A stretch of DNA of 64,000 bases from an uncultured Aquimarina sp. (GCA_947498935.1 CANMMM010000001.1:62001-126000); one strand, 5' to 3'; counted from the first letter of the stretch, positions 45,866-54,526 are shown. The notes: generated by a model from the sequence alone, not told the origin. Numbers and translations: made by a program.

Positions 45866-48280
45866 TTACCCTTTGTCTACCAATCGCAATATATCACCAA
45901 ATACTCCACGTGCTGTTACGGCTGCTCCTGCTCCTGCTCCTTGGATGACAATAGGCTGATCTCCGTAGGACTCTGTATAGATTTCGAATATAGAATCCGA
46001 TCCTTTTACTTGCCCTAGTGCACTGCTTTGTGGCACGGATACCAACTTTACTTCTAGGATTCCTTTTTCTTTAGACAAGTCTCCGTGTAGGTCTCCGATA
46101 TATCGTAGTACATGGGCTTCTTCTTGTGCATTTTTTATCTCATTATACACTGGATCTAATGCCTGTAACTTGGTCAAAAATTCACTAGCCGCTCCATCGC
46201 GTAACGCTTCTGGGATTAGGTTATGAATGGCTACATCTGTAAATTCATTGCTTAAATCTAATTCTCTGGCTAATATTAACAATTTCCTACCCACATCGTT
46301 TCCACACAGATCTTCTCGTGGATCAGGTTCTGTAAACCCTTGATCAATGGCTTCCTGTAACACTTCGCTAAACGGACGGTCTTCTACAGAAAATGTATTA
46401 AACAAGTAACTCAATGATCCAGAAAACACCCCTTTAATCCTAGTGATATTCTCTCCTGATAGGTGCAACAGTTTAATCGTATCAATGAGTGGCAGTCCTG
46501 CTCCCACATTGGTCTCGTATAAATATTGTTTTTGATGCAGTTCTAGTGTACTTCTCAGTTCTTTATAAAAGTCAAAACTCAACGTATTTGCCACCTTATT
46601 AGAAGACACTAAATCAAATCCATTCTGTACTAAAGTAATATAATGCTTTGTAAAGGCTTCGCTAGCGGTATTATCAATAGCTATTAAATTCTCTAAATGA
46701 TGTGTATCTGCAAATTGGATGATATCCTCTATCGCATACCCCGCTCCATCTGTAGCCAATGCTTCTTTCCAATTCGTATCTACTCCTTGAGCATTTAATA
46801 ACACTTTCTTAGAATTGGCCACCGCAAAGATGGTCAGCTCTATTTTCTTGCGTTTACTAATTTCTTGTGCAGATGCTAAAATTTGATCGATGAGTGTACC
46901 CCCTACCAATCCATGTCCGAAAATGGCTAGATTGACTTTTTTGGCTATCCCAAAAATCTCTCCATGAATCACATTCAAAGCTCGGTGCAGTTGCTGACTA
47001 CGCACTACTAAACTTACATTTTTACCCGTAACCGTATTATTGAATAATAAAGGCACTACTCTATTACTGATCAATGCATTGTAGGGCTTATGGAAGGTAC
47101 TTAAATCCTGCCCTATGATAGAAATGACAGCTACTTCTTTTTCTACAGTAATCGTACTAACATCTCTATTATAAAAATCTGCTTCGAATTCTTGCTCTAA
47201 TACTTTCTTTGCTTCATTGGCTCTATCTGCCTCTACGACTAAACCGATACCTCTCTCAGAAGACCCTTGTGCGATGATGCTAACACTAATGTTTTTATGC
47301 GCCAAGGCGGTAAAGATTCTAGCATCTACTCCTACTCTACCTAATAATCCTCTTCCTTCTAGATTGACCAATGATACATTTTCCAGTACGGACAAGGATT
47401 TGATTCCTTTTTCACTCGCTTCGCTCGTAATCAATGTGCCTTTGCGCCCTGCATTAAATGTATTGAGAATACGCAAGGGTATGTTTTTTTCGATCAGCGG
47501 AATGATGGTTTTGGCATGTAAGATATTAGCTCCAAAAAACGCTAATTCATTCGCTTCCGAAAAAGACAACTGTTCGATTTGCTGTGCATCAGGTACTAAA
47601 TCTGGATTAGCGGTATAAATTCCATCTACGTGCGTAAAACTCTGTAGCTCTTCTGCATCTAAATAATTCGCTAGTAACGAAGCTGTATAATTACTTCCAT
47701 TCCTACCTAATGTAGTCGTCTCTTTTTTGGTATTAGAAGCGATAAAACCTGTAACGATATTTACAGTACTACCATTGTACTTTTGGAAATGATTCAATAC
47801 ATTTTCTTTGGACAATGTATCTAAAGGTTGTGCATCTCCGAATTGTGCGTCTGTAATAATTAACGTTCTACTATCCGTAAAATGTGCATCGATTCCTTTT
47901 TCTTGTAGTATATGAGTCACCAATTTAGCTGCAATGACCTCGCCCTGAGACAATACTTGATCTTTGATTCGCTTACTGTAATCTCCTAATAAGGATACCC
48001 CAGAAAACAGTTTATCCAAGGTTTCAAACTCCTCGCGTACATCTATACCCTCGAACCCTTTTAATTGATACTCCTTGAACTGCTGCAATTCTTCTTGATA
48101 CGGCTGGTTTTTAGAAGCTTTCTCCAGCATGCTTTCTAGCGTATCTGTAGCATTTCCTCTCGCCGATAAAACGACCGTGATTTGCTCTCCATTTTTTACT
48201 TTGGCTGTTATAATATCTATAACAGTAGTAAGTCCCTTACCATTGGCTAGTGATTTTCCTCCAAATTTTAAAACCTTCAT
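45866..48280 (-). CDS. thrA: Bifunctional aspartate kinase / homoserine dehydrogenase
   Basis: Catalyses the first and third steps from aspartate to homoserine. Of 804 aa, residues about 1-290 form the kinase (MKVLKFGGKSLANG, TLGRNGSNYTASLLA), about 300-445 a pair of ACT domains for feedback control (LVNLEGRGLLGRVGV), and about 450-804 the dehydrogenase (AIFGHGLVGGTL near residue 455, SSNKVANT, GVFSGSLSYLFN, EPDPREDLCGNDVGRKLLILARE). The usual KFGGTS reads KFGGKS here. It is 9 bp after metX and is thereby tied to methionine synthesis and the SAM-I riboswitch. Confidence 0.95.
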   Translation of the reverse strand: MKVLKFGGKSLANGKGLTTVIDIITAKVKNGEQITVVLSARGNATDTLESMLEKASKNQPYQEELQQFKEYQLKGFEGIDVREEFETLDKLFSGVSLLGDYSKRIKDQVLSQGEVIAAKLVTHILQEKGIDAHFTDSRTLIITDAQFGDAQPLDTLSKENVLNHFQKYNGSTVNIVTGFIASNTKKETTTLGRNGSNYTASLLANYLDAEELQSFTHVDGIYTANPDLVPDAQQIEQLSFSEANELAFFGANILHAKTIIPLIEKNIPLRILNTFNAGRKGTLITSEASEKGIKSLSVLENVSLVNLEGRGLLGRVGVDARIFTALAHKNISVSIIAQGSSERGIGLVVEADRANEAKKVLEQEFEADFYNRDVSTITVEKEVAVISIIGQDLSTFHKPYNALISNRVVPLLFNNTVTGKNVSLVVRSQQLHRALNVIHGEIFGIAKKVNLAIFGHGLVGGTLIDQILASAQEISKRKKIELTIFAVANSKKVLLNAQGVDTNWKEALATDGAGYAIEDIIQFADTHHLENLIAIDNTASEAFTKHYITLVQNGFDLVSSNKVANTLSFDFYKELRSTLELHQKQYLYETNVGAGLPLIDTIKLLHLSGENITRIKGVFSGSLSYLFNTFSVEDRPFSEVLQEAIDQGFTEPDPREDLCGNDVGRKLLILARELDLSNEFTDVAIHNLIPEALRDGAASEFLTKLQALDPVYNEIKNAQEEAHVLRYIGDLHGDLSKEKGILEVKLVSVPQSSALGQVKGSDSIFEIYTESYGDQPIVIQGAGAGAAVTARGVFGDILRLVDKG

Positions 48281-48289
48281 GCTGTTTCT

Positions 48290-49258
48290 TTAATTTTTAA
48301 ACACATTCTTTAACAAAGAAGTCAATTGATCAAATTCTATCAAAAACGCATCATGCCCATGCACGGAATTGATAACGCCATGAGTTACGTTTTTGTTTAT
48401 TTTTTTTAATTCATTATAAGTAATACGGTCTTCTGCTTCTGTAAAAAACAAATCCGAATCTACACTAATAATATGAATCGTAGCAGTAATAGGTGCCACT
48501 ATTTCCAAGAAGTTATCCTTTCCTGCTGTGATATCGATAGTACCCAATATATAATTCAGCCTCTTGTAGGCTTCTAGTTCGAATCTTGCTGTCAGTTTTT
48601 CGCCATGATGAAACAACCAACTCTCTATATTATACATTCCCTTCTCATGGTTATAACTCCTATCAAATTTGTGTTTGAACGAAGCGGGAGTTCTATAGAT
48701 GAGCATTGCATGCAATCTAGCATCATGTACTGGGCGCTTAGAATTAAGCAATATTTGCTCTTGCACCAAACAATTGGCTTTTAACCAATCTGTAGATTTC
48801 CAATCCGTAGCTACAGGAATCAAATGCATGATCAATGTAGGATGCTGTACTGCTAGTTCCCACGTAATACCACCACCTACTGATCCACCAATGACAGCAT
48901 ATATTTTTTTGATGTCGAGCTGCGCTAACCCTTGCAAAAAAATAGCTGCTATATCCTTTGGCGTAAATAGTTTATAATCTTCCTGAAATTCCTCTTCGGT
49001 TACCCCATATCCATTACCTGGTATATTAAATGCTAGTACTGTATATACATCTGTATCTATACACTTGCCTTTACCGATTAATCCTTTCCACCAACCTGTT
49101 TCACCACAAACAGTAGAGTTTCCCGTCAGTGCATGGTTTACCATTACTATTGGCGCATCATGTAAAGGCTGCCCAAATAACTCATAACTCAAATCGAAAG
49201 CAGCTACATGCTGCTGAGCAGTGGTTACAAAATCTACTATTTTTATTTTTTGGAGCAT
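48290..49258 (-). CDS. metX: Homoserine O-acetyltransferase
   Basis: Activates homoserine for sulfhydrylation. A 322-aa alpha/beta hydrolase with VNHALTGNSTVCGETGWW near residue 45, the nucleophile elbow IGGSVGGGITWE, SVDSDLFFT carrying the Asp, and HGHDAFLIE carrying the His. I start at the ATG at 49258 (MLQKIKIVDF), since the 24-residue upstream extension is basic and unlike the family. Acyl specificity (acetyl versus succinyl) cannot be read with certainty. First gene of the operon, behind a SAM-I riboswitch; a further TATATTTG promoter box lies between riboswitch and gene. Confidence 0.93.
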   Translation of the reverse strand: MLQKIKIVDFVTTAQQHVAAFDLSYELFGQPLHDAPIVMVNHALTGNSTVCGETGWWKGLIGKGKCIDTDVYTVLAFNIPGNGYGVTEEEFQEDYKLFTPKDIAAIFLQGLAQLDIKKIYAVIGGSVGGGITWELAVQHPTLIMHLIPVATDWKSTDWLKANCLVQEQILLNSKRPVHDARLHAMLIYRTPASFKHKFDRSYNHEKGMYNIESWLFHHGEKLTARFELEAYKRLNYILGTIDITAGKDNFLEIVAPITATIHIISVDSDLFFTEAEDRITYNELKKINKNVTHGVINSVHGHDAFLIEFDQLTSLLKNVFKN

Positions 49259-49345
49259 AAATTCGCTACGTATAATTACTCTTACTCTATTTCGTTTCTT
49301 AACTACGCATCTGCTCCCTCTGCCATTCATGCAATTAGGTACTTA

Positions 49346-49353
49346 CAAATATA
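49346..49353 (-). promoter_or_regulatory. Promoter -7 box TATATTTG between riboswitch and metX
   Basis: An exact TAnnTTTG match on the minus strand, with a TTG 20 bases upstream, matching the TTG-N(about 19)-TAnnTTTG spacing of Bacteroidota. Transcripts from here would lack the SAM-I aptamer and start about 80 nt before the metX ATG. Confidence 0.5.
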
Positions 49354-49499
49354 ATTTTTTTCGTCCCTGCTTACAACTCCTCATTATTAGCAAATCGCTA
49401 TATCCAAGGTATAAAACAGCATACAATTACAACACCGACACATTGTTGTATCGTAGATTAAGAAAGGAAAGATAATTATTAACGAAATAGATTACATCA

Positions 49500-49604
49500 G
49501 TTATCTTCTCTCAATAAAATTGAGAATAGAATTTAGCACCTTCTTTATAGGTAAAGGGTTGCTAAGGTTTCAAAGGGTCTACTCCCTCCACCTTTCTTAA
49601 TAAC
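49500..49604 (-). ncRNA. SAM-I (S-box) riboswitch upstream of metX
   Basis: On the minus strand: GTTATTAAGAAAGGTGG, AGGGAGTAGACCC, GAAACCTTAGCAACC, AAGGTGCTA and the closing GATAAC, pairing with GTTATT as P1. All S-box landmarks, including GAAACC and GCAACC, are present in order with normal spacing. It precedes metX by about 240 nt and should control metX-thrA-osmC-metZ. Confidence 0.95.
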
Positions 49605-49632
49605 GTACAAACATGTATAAGAAACTTAGGCA

Positions 49633-49640
49633 CAAATGTA
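49633..49640 (-). promoter_or_regulatory. Promoter -7 box TACATTTG ahead of the metX riboswitch
   Basis: An exact TAnnTTTG match on the minus strand about 30 nt before the aptamer starts, the right distance to make a transcript carrying the whole riboswitch. The -33 TTG is not obvious. Confidence 0.55.
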
Positions 49641-49971
49641 CTAATTATTTTGAAACTTAAAACTATATGAATCAAAAAATAGACACGTAGTAATCTATTA
49701 GTGGTTACTGCTTAGGATACAAACAATATATCGTCTAAAAAACCACCAGTAATCACGCAAACCCGTTTTATGCAATCGCATTTTTATAGAACACCACACG
49801 TACTTACTTTTCCAAGTTAGCAGCATAGTATTCCTATAGCAAAATCAGAAAAGGAGCAAAACGACAGCTTATTATCGATAGCCATTCCATCGCACAAGCC
49901 ACCTTAAACTACTAGTATAAACATGGTATGATAATAAAGCGTTAATTCATTCTGTATATGATCATTTTTTT

Positions 49972-49979
49972 TACCTTTA
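49972..49979 (+). promoter_or_regulatory. Promoter-like box TACCTTTA ahead of the metK riboswitch
   Basis: A near match to TAnnTTTG, last base A instead of G, about 15 nt before the SAM-II-type aptamer. Position rather than perfect sequence supports it. Confidence 0.4.
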
Positions 49980-49994
49980 CCAAAAAATAACAAC

Positions 49995-50066
49995 AGGGAT
50001 AGATTTGATTGATTGCAACCCTACCACTGAATATTCTCATACTGTATTCAGAAAAAAATGCTAAAG
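49995..50066 (+). ncRNA. SAM-II-type riboswitch upstream of metK
   Basis: The plus strand reads AGGGATAGATTTGATTGA, then TTGCAACCCT, and farther on AAATGCTAAAG. These are the SAM-II landmarks: a P1 helix AGGG/CCCT around GATTTGA and ATTGCA, and a 3' pseudoknot strand with AAATGCTAAAG. Between P1 and the 3' strand an extra hairpin CTGAATA / TATTCAG is inserted, giving a long-loop form. The metK ATG is 72 nt downstream. Assignment rests on motif order; a covariance search would confirm it. Confidence 0.82.
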
Positions 50067-50137
50067 CAATTCGGTGCTACATTTCTGATCGAAAACTTTA
50101 TATTGCAATCCGCTTTTATCCTCCAAAAAAATAAAAA

Positions 50138-51394
50138 ATGGCTTACTTATTTACCTCAGAGAGTGTATCTGAAGGACATCCAGATAAAGTAGCTGATCAG
50201 ATCAGTGATGCTTTATTAGACAATTTTTTAGCTTTTGACCAAGACTCAAAAGTTGCTTGTGAGACCTTAGTAACCACAGGTCAGGTAGTTCTCGCGGGAG
50301 AAGTAAAATCTCAAACCTATTTAGATGTACAGCACATCGCCCGTGATGTCATTAATAAAATAGGATACACCAAAGGTGCTTACCAATTTAGTGGAGATTC
50401 CTGTGGTGTCATTTCTCTTATTCACGAGCAGTCTCAAGATATCAACCAAGGAGTAGACCGTGCTACCAAAGAAGAGCAAGGTGCTGGAGACCAAGGAATG
50501 ATGTTTGGATATGCTACTAAAGAAACCGAAAACTACATGCCACTGGCACTAGATATATCTCATAAAATCCTTATCGAATTAGCCAAACTAAGACGCGAAG
50601 GAATCGACATCCCATACCTACGTCCAGATTCTAAAAGTCAGGTAACCATAGAGTATAGCGATGACAATGTACCACAACGTATCGTAGCGATCGTAGTTTC
50701 TACACAGCATGATGAGTTCGACAGTAATGACGAAACGATGCTCGCCAAAATCAAAGAGGACATCGTATCTATATTAATCCCTAGAGTGATCAGCCAATTG
50801 CCAGCCTATGTTCAGCAATTGTTTAACGATCAGATCACCTACCACATTAATCCTACAGGAAAATTTGTAATCGGTGGACCACACGGAGATTCTGGACTTA
50901 CAGGGCGTAAAATTATTGTAGACACCTATGGTGGAAAAGGAGCACACGGTGGTGGAGCCTTCTCTGGTAAAGACCCTAGCAAAGTAGACCGATCAGCAGC
51001 ATACGCTTCTAGACACATCGCTAAAAATCTAGTAGCTGCAGGAGTAGCCTCAGAAGCATTGGTACAAGTATCTTATGCTATTGGAGTGGTAGAACCTACT
51101 TCTATCTTTATAGACACCTATGGTACTAGCTCATTAGGGTTAACCGATGGTGAAATCGCACAAAAAGTATCTGAAATTTTCGATATGCGACCCGCTGCTA
51201 TCGAAGAACGCCTAAAACTAAGAAACCCTATATATCTAGAAACTGCTGCGTATGGACACATGGGTAAAGAACCAAAAACAGTAACCAAAGTTTTTGAAAG
51301 CCCTTACTCAGGTCGCATAGAAAAAGAAGTAGAGCTATTTACTTGGGAAAAACTAGACTATGTACCTAAAGTAAAAGAAGCTTTTAATCTATAA
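50138..51394 (+). CDS. metK: S-adenosylmethionine synthetase
   Basis: Makes SAM from methionine and ATP. 418 aa, starting [22 protein letters not shown]. The ATP motif [12 protein letters not shown] near residue 117, the P-loop-like [20 protein letters not shown] near residue 250, and [12 protein letters not shown] are all present. The gene is alone on the plus strand, divergent from the metX operon, and lies behind its own SAM-II-type riboswitch, so the product would feed back on its own synthesis. Confidence 0.97.
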   Translation: MAYLFTSESVSEGHPDKVADQISDALLDNFLAFDQDSKVACETLVTTGQVVLAGEVKSQTYLDVQHIARDVINKIGYTKGAYQFSGDSCGVISLIHEQSQDINQGVDRATKEEQGAGDQGMMFGYATKETENYMPLALDISHKILIELAKLRREGIDIPYLRPDSKSQVTIEYSDDNVPQRIVAIVVSTQHDEFDSNDETMLAKIKEDIVSILIPRVISQLPAYVQQLFNDQITYHINPTGKFVIGGPHGDSGLTGRKIIVDTYGGKGAHGGGAFSGKDPSKVDRSAAYASRHIAKNLVAAGVASEALVQVSYAIGVVEPTSIFIDTYGTSSLGLTDGEIAQKVSEIFDMRPAAIEERLKLRNPIYLETAAYGHMGKEPKTVTKVFESPYSGRIEKEVELFTWEKLDYVPKVKEAFNL

Positions 51395-51403
51395 AACAAA
51401 CAT

Positions 51404-51451
51404 GAGGTGATGTAAACTTTTTTGATTTCAGCAAAATAGTTTACATCACTT
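51404..51451. repeat. Short palindrome related to the TGAAGTG foldback family
   Basis: GTGATGTAAACT (51407-51418) and its exact complement (51438-51449), extended by two weaker pairs. The 20-nt loop on the minus strand, GCTGAAATCAAAAAA next to GTTTA, matches the right end of the 164-bp foldback element at 12876. It may be an internally deleted copy. It begins 9 bp after the metK stop and could also act as a terminator. Confidence 0.6.
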
Positions 51452-51615
51452 ACATAACACAAAAAGCAACTGATCACACACCTTATACAGTACTACCCAC
51501 TATATCCACACCGAATACTATATCGAGACTTACGGATACTAAATAAGTAGTGAAACAAGAGACTACATCACCTACTTTTGGAGTGTTCAAAAAAAGGAAT
51601 CTAAAAATAAAGGTG

Positions 51616-51987
51616 ATGAGTTTACAATCAATACTTGCTTTTTGTGCTGTAGCATTTATATGCAATCTTTCATTTGGTCAGCAGTATACCACTACAGCTG
51701 ACGACCAACACCTAGAAATAGCCACTTATCAAGCCGACTCTTCTTACACAGATGAGCCAACCGAAATCACACCTCCATCACGTAACCATCTGACTGCTCC
51801 TAAAATCTCATCTATCAGCGATAAAGATTGGAATAAAATCAAAAAACAATTATCTAAAGCAAAACGTAGAGCCGCTACGTCTCAAAAAATAATTACCTCT
51901 AAAGTTATGGACACTATTTTTGTAGACATCCCAACAATTCCGACTACAGAAATATCTGGTTCTGACTGGGTAGCTCAACAACCGTAA
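51616..51987 (+). CDS. Small exported protein, paralogue 1 of a tandem pair (123 aa)
   Basis: Function not recognised. Starting at the internal ATG at 51616, chosen because it gives a proper signal peptide (SILAFCAVAFICNLSFGQ), the mature part is about 100 residues. It contains ISDKDWNKIKKQLSKAKRR near residue 70 and MDTIFVDIPTIP near residue 100. The same two blocks occur in the next gene, so the two are duplicates. The longer frame from 51550 adds a basic, non-hydrophobic stretch. A good terminator follows. Confidence 0.72.
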   Translation: MSLQSILAFCAVAFICNLSFGQQYTTTADDQHLEIATYQADSSYTDEPTEITPPSRNHLTAPKISSISDKDWNKIKKQLSKAKRRAATSQKIITSKVMDTIFVDIPTIPTTEISGSDWVAQQP

Positions 51988-52056
51988 ACACATAACATCT
52001 CAACAATCGAGTAGTGACATCATTACTCTTCATTTTATAACCATCCAAACCAAATG

Positions 52057-52090
52057 CACTGACACTAAACATTGTCAGTGTATTTTTTTT
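52057..52090 (+). terminator. Intrinsic terminator after paralogue 1
   Basis: Stem CACTGACA / TGTCAGTG (8 bp) with an 8-nt loop, followed by a run of eight T on the plus strand. It lies 70 bp after the stop at 51987. Confidence 0.85.
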
Positions 52091-52112
52091 ACATTATCCG
52101 TTAGTATGATTA

Positions 52113-52201
52113 GGGCGTTACCACAAGGGTCGGGCTATACGTTCCAATTCCTCGCACCTCCTATCGTCGGGCTGTGGGATTTCCACTGCTATCCCTAACG
52201 C
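52113..52201 (+). repeat. Flavobacterial intergenic repeat, copy F
   Basis: 89 nt on the plus strand, GGGCGTTACC to TAACGC, one base different from copy B. It follows the terminator of the plus-strand gene ending at 51987. Confidence 0.85.
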
Positions 52202-52416
52202 AACATACGACGCTACATCAAACGATATTTACATATACACAATATCACAAACCCAAAAAATACAGCTAACACACTAATCCACTAGCAATTACCTTAAAAA
52301 AACGGGTGTTTTACCGTCACACAATATCCCAAACTATCACTACTTTTGCCTCTAACAACCAACCAGTAAGCCCTATCGTAACCACACCCCTATCCAGAAC
52401 CCAAAATCAAAAAATA

Positions 52417-52692
52417 ATGAAACTAAAATTCGCCCTACTATTTATTTGCTTATGCACGTATCAGTTTAGTATCGCACAATCCACCACTACAAATACAGCT
52501 CCACAAGAAGAACCTGTACAAGAACGCATCACTACATACACTGACAAGGAGTGGAAGAAAATCAAAAAACAACTAAAAAGGAATCAAAAAAGAATAGCTA
52601 GAAAAAAATACCAAGCCTACACCAAAAAAGCGGTAGACACCATCTACCTAAACATCCCTAGCAAAACCAATACCAGACTTACAGACTTATAG
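52417..52692 (+). CDS. Small exported protein, paralogue 2 of a tandem pair (91 aa)
   Basis: Function not recognised. Signal peptide KFALLFICLCTYQFSIAQ from the ATG at 52417. The mature part contains YTDKEWKKIKKQLKRNQKR and VDTIYLNIPSK, the same blocks as in the 51616 gene: acidic-W-x-K-I-K-K-Q-L, a basic helix, then V/M-D-T-I-F/Y-hydrophobic-D/N-I-P. The basic stretch (KKIKKQLKRNQKRIARKKY) makes the mature protein strongly cationic. It lies upstream of two further unknown genes on the same strand. Confidence 0.7.
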   Translation: MKLKFALLFICLCTYQFSIAQSTTTNTAPQEEPVQERITTYTDKEWKKIKKQLKRNQKRIARKKYQAYTKKAVDTIYLNIPSKTNTRLTDL

Positions 52693-53072
52693 AGAATCAT
52701 TTCTCGAACAGTACAGTGCCAAAATGCATAATCTCATATACAACAAACCATTACATCGGCACATAAAACAGCAACTATTTTAGTGGTGTAACAAATCCAG
52801 ACTCTTATTGTTACACCACTTACACTGATATACCATCACCAGTAATAGCTGCCCCTACTCAAAATATTTATGATTCAATTTCCCTAAAATCAATCGCTCT
52901 TTTGTAATTTTACAAGTATCGTAACCTCAGTAAGATCCTTGATGATCTACAATTCAGACATCTCACCAATACATATACAACTTACTGAACTTACAAAATA
53001 GGAATCAACACATACAATCACATTGGTAGCAAAAGAAACTACAAGCATGTGACATCTTAAAACCATATCATA
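52693..53072. other. Intergenic region before the 147-aa protein gene
   Basis: 380 bp holding the palindrome at 52782-52820. The rest is AT-rich, with no exact TAnnTTTG box noticed near 53073 and no small gene that I can support. Confidence 0.45.
52782..52820. repeat. Short palindrome AGTGGTGTAACAA
   Basis: A perfect 13-bp inverted repeat with a 13-nt loop, 90 bp after the stop of the 52417 gene. Its arm resembles that of the 51404 palindrome (GTAAGTG-R-TGTAA). It lacks a T-run, so a role as terminator is only possible. Confidence 0.55.
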
Positions 53073-53516
53073 ATGGCTAAATCAAACTACTGCTTACTCA
53101 ATCCGCAAGGCGGTGCGATTACCGTTCAGCTGACAGTTAATAACGGACTGCGCACAGGTGCTGTTTTTATATTATGGGAACTACAAAACAAAAAATGGGC
53201 AAAAAAAGAAAAATTCCGACTCACCACTGGTGATAATGGAATCGCCAGTTTCACTCTTACAGAAGCTCCTGCCAACATCGAAAATGATTCGTTAGCATGG
53301 TCTATAAATACCTGCGCAACGATCCCTTCTGTATCCAAAGGGGATTTTACCATTACCATTATCCAAGACGGTATCAAAAGATGGAAAAAGAAAGCCTCTC
53401 GACTTGTCCCCAATTGCTCAGAAGGCAAGCACCTTACATTTGGTAGCCACATCATTTTCAAACACTTAATAGAAGAACAATTCATCACCGCAGACTTATG
53501 GAAAGATACAGAATAA
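53073..53516 (+). CDS. Hypothetical protein (147 aa), no signal peptide
   Basis: Not recognised. The sequence is beta-rich: GGAITVQLTVNNGLRTGAVFILWELQ near the start, then GIASFTLTEAP and DFTITIIQDG, suggesting an immunoglobulin-like beta sandwich. It has no hydrophobic leader and a basic patch (KRWKKKASR) near residue 110. Its 3' end overlaps the following outer-membrane-like gene by 19 bp in another frame, so the pair is translationally linked and may act together. Cytoplasmic, or exported by a route that needs no cleavable signal. Confidence 0.75.
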   Translation: MAKSNYCLLNPQGGAITVQLTVNNGLRTGAVFILWELQNKKWAKKEKFRLTTGDNGIASFTLTEAPANIENDSLAWSINTCATIPSVSKGDFTITIIQDGIKRWKKKASRLVPNCSEGKHLTFGSHIIFKHLIEEQFITADLWKDTE

Positions 53517-54523
53517 TCCTTTTGTTTCTATATATTGGGCTACACACTACAATAAGCATTGCCCAATCCGATGAAACACCCGCTTATAGATACAAAATAG
53601 ACTACAATATTCCAGAAAGTCCTGCTTTTGCAGTACTGGATGCCAATCCTACCACAGTACTCCGAGCTAGCACACCACAGGAAGTAATTGCGCATTTAGC
53701 CAGTGATTTCCTCAGTGGTAATGATATTAGCCCTGGACTCGCGTTAGACTTCAACCCCTATTTTACCTTTGGCGGACGCTTAGAAAGTATCAGTGACTAT
53801 CGAAAAAACTATTGGAAACGTGTCCTTGCTAACCTTCAAGTATCCGCAGCTACAATCAATTCACAAGCTTTTCCAGATGACTTACTCTTTTCTGGAGGTA
53901 TCAGAGCCGTATTATTTGACGCCAAAGACATGCTATATGACACACAATTAGCCGAGGACATTGATGAAGCCTTACTGCCATCAGAAGACCAAGAGCCCAC
54001 ACCTTTCCAAGACAATGAACAAGGCACTATTGTAGAGAACACTAAGTTAGTGACTGCCTATAACAATGCCAAAGCACGGTATCGAAAAACCGCAGGAGGC
54101 TCATTAGCTATAGGCTATGCCATTGCTGGGCGTGCAAAAAACAACTCTTTCCAAACCGATAGCATCGTCACTTACAGACACCAAGCATGGCTAGCAGGAC
54201 AGTACGATTTAGGCAGAAGCCAACTCAGTCTTAACGGAATGCTGATGTATCGATACGATCAAATTATAGAAAACACTGACGAAAATGGATGGATCAGCGG
54301 ACTATCATTACGTAGATATGGCGAAAAACTCATTCTCTCCGCAGAGCTATACCACGATAGTATTAGTGAGAGTATCAATTTTGGAGGATATGCAGAAGCA
54401 TACCTACTTCCTAATATCACAGTATTCGTAGCCATTAAAAACGAAACAAACCCTATTACAGGAGCCGAAGAAACACTGATTAAACCCGGTATTAAATGGA
54501 ATCTTAGTCAAACTAAAAAATAA
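53498..54523 (+). CDS. Hypothetical exported protein with beta-barrel character (341 aa)
   Basis: Not recognised. A signal peptide (IILLFLYIGLHTTISIAQ) is followed by segments with alternating amphipathic strands in the second half: GGSLAIGYAIAGRA, SQLSLNGMLMYRYDQI, LILSAELYHD, GGYAEAYLLPNITVFVAIK and a final IKPGIKWNLSQ. This fits an outer-membrane barrel with a periplasmic N-terminal part. It overlaps the 147-aa gene by 19 bp. Its stop is three bases before foldback copy 2. Confidence 0.75.
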   Translation: MERYRIILLFLYIGLHTTISIAQSDETPAYRYKIDYNIPESPAFAVLDANPTTVLRASTPQEVIAHLASDFLSGNDISPGLALDFNPYFTFGGRLESISDYRKNYWKRVLANLQVSAATINSQAFPDDLLFSGGIRAVLFDAKDMLYDTQLAEDIDEALLPSEDQEPTPFQDNEQGTIVENTKLVTAYNNAKARYRKTAGGSLAIGYAIAGRAKNNSFQTDSIVTYRHQAWLAGQYDLGRSQLSLNGMLMYRYDQIIENTDENGWISGLSLRRYGEKLILSAELYHDSISESINFGGYAEAYLLPNITVFVAIKNETNPITGAEETLIKPGIKWNLSQTKK

Positions 54524-54526
54524 TAT

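Larger units (their letters stand above)
49259..50137. other. Divergent regulatory region between metX and metK
   Basis: 879 bp without a gene. From left to right it holds a TATATTTG box for metX (49346-49353), the SAM-I aptamer on the minus strand (49500-49604), its promoter box (49633-49640), a 330-bp stretch in which I see nothing, a TACCTTTA box on the plus strand (49972-49979) and the SAM-II-type aptamer before metK (49995-50066). Confidence 0.75.
51988..52416. other. Intergenic region between the two small exported paralogues
   Basis: 429 bp. It contains the terminator at 52057-52090 and copy F of the repeat (52113-52201). In the remaining 215 bp an open frame upstream of the chosen start at 52417 is polar and unlike a signal peptide; I see nothing else. 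Confidence 0.55.

Noticed and set aside
47217..47618. 133-aa plus-strand frame antisense to thrA
   Set aside because: Shadow of the aspartate kinase coding region, with no independent support.
49259..49330. 24-codon N-terminal extension of metX
   Set aside because: Basic and unlike the family N-terminus; the ATG at 49258 begins the conserved part. A promoter box at 49346 permits either start, so some doubt remains.
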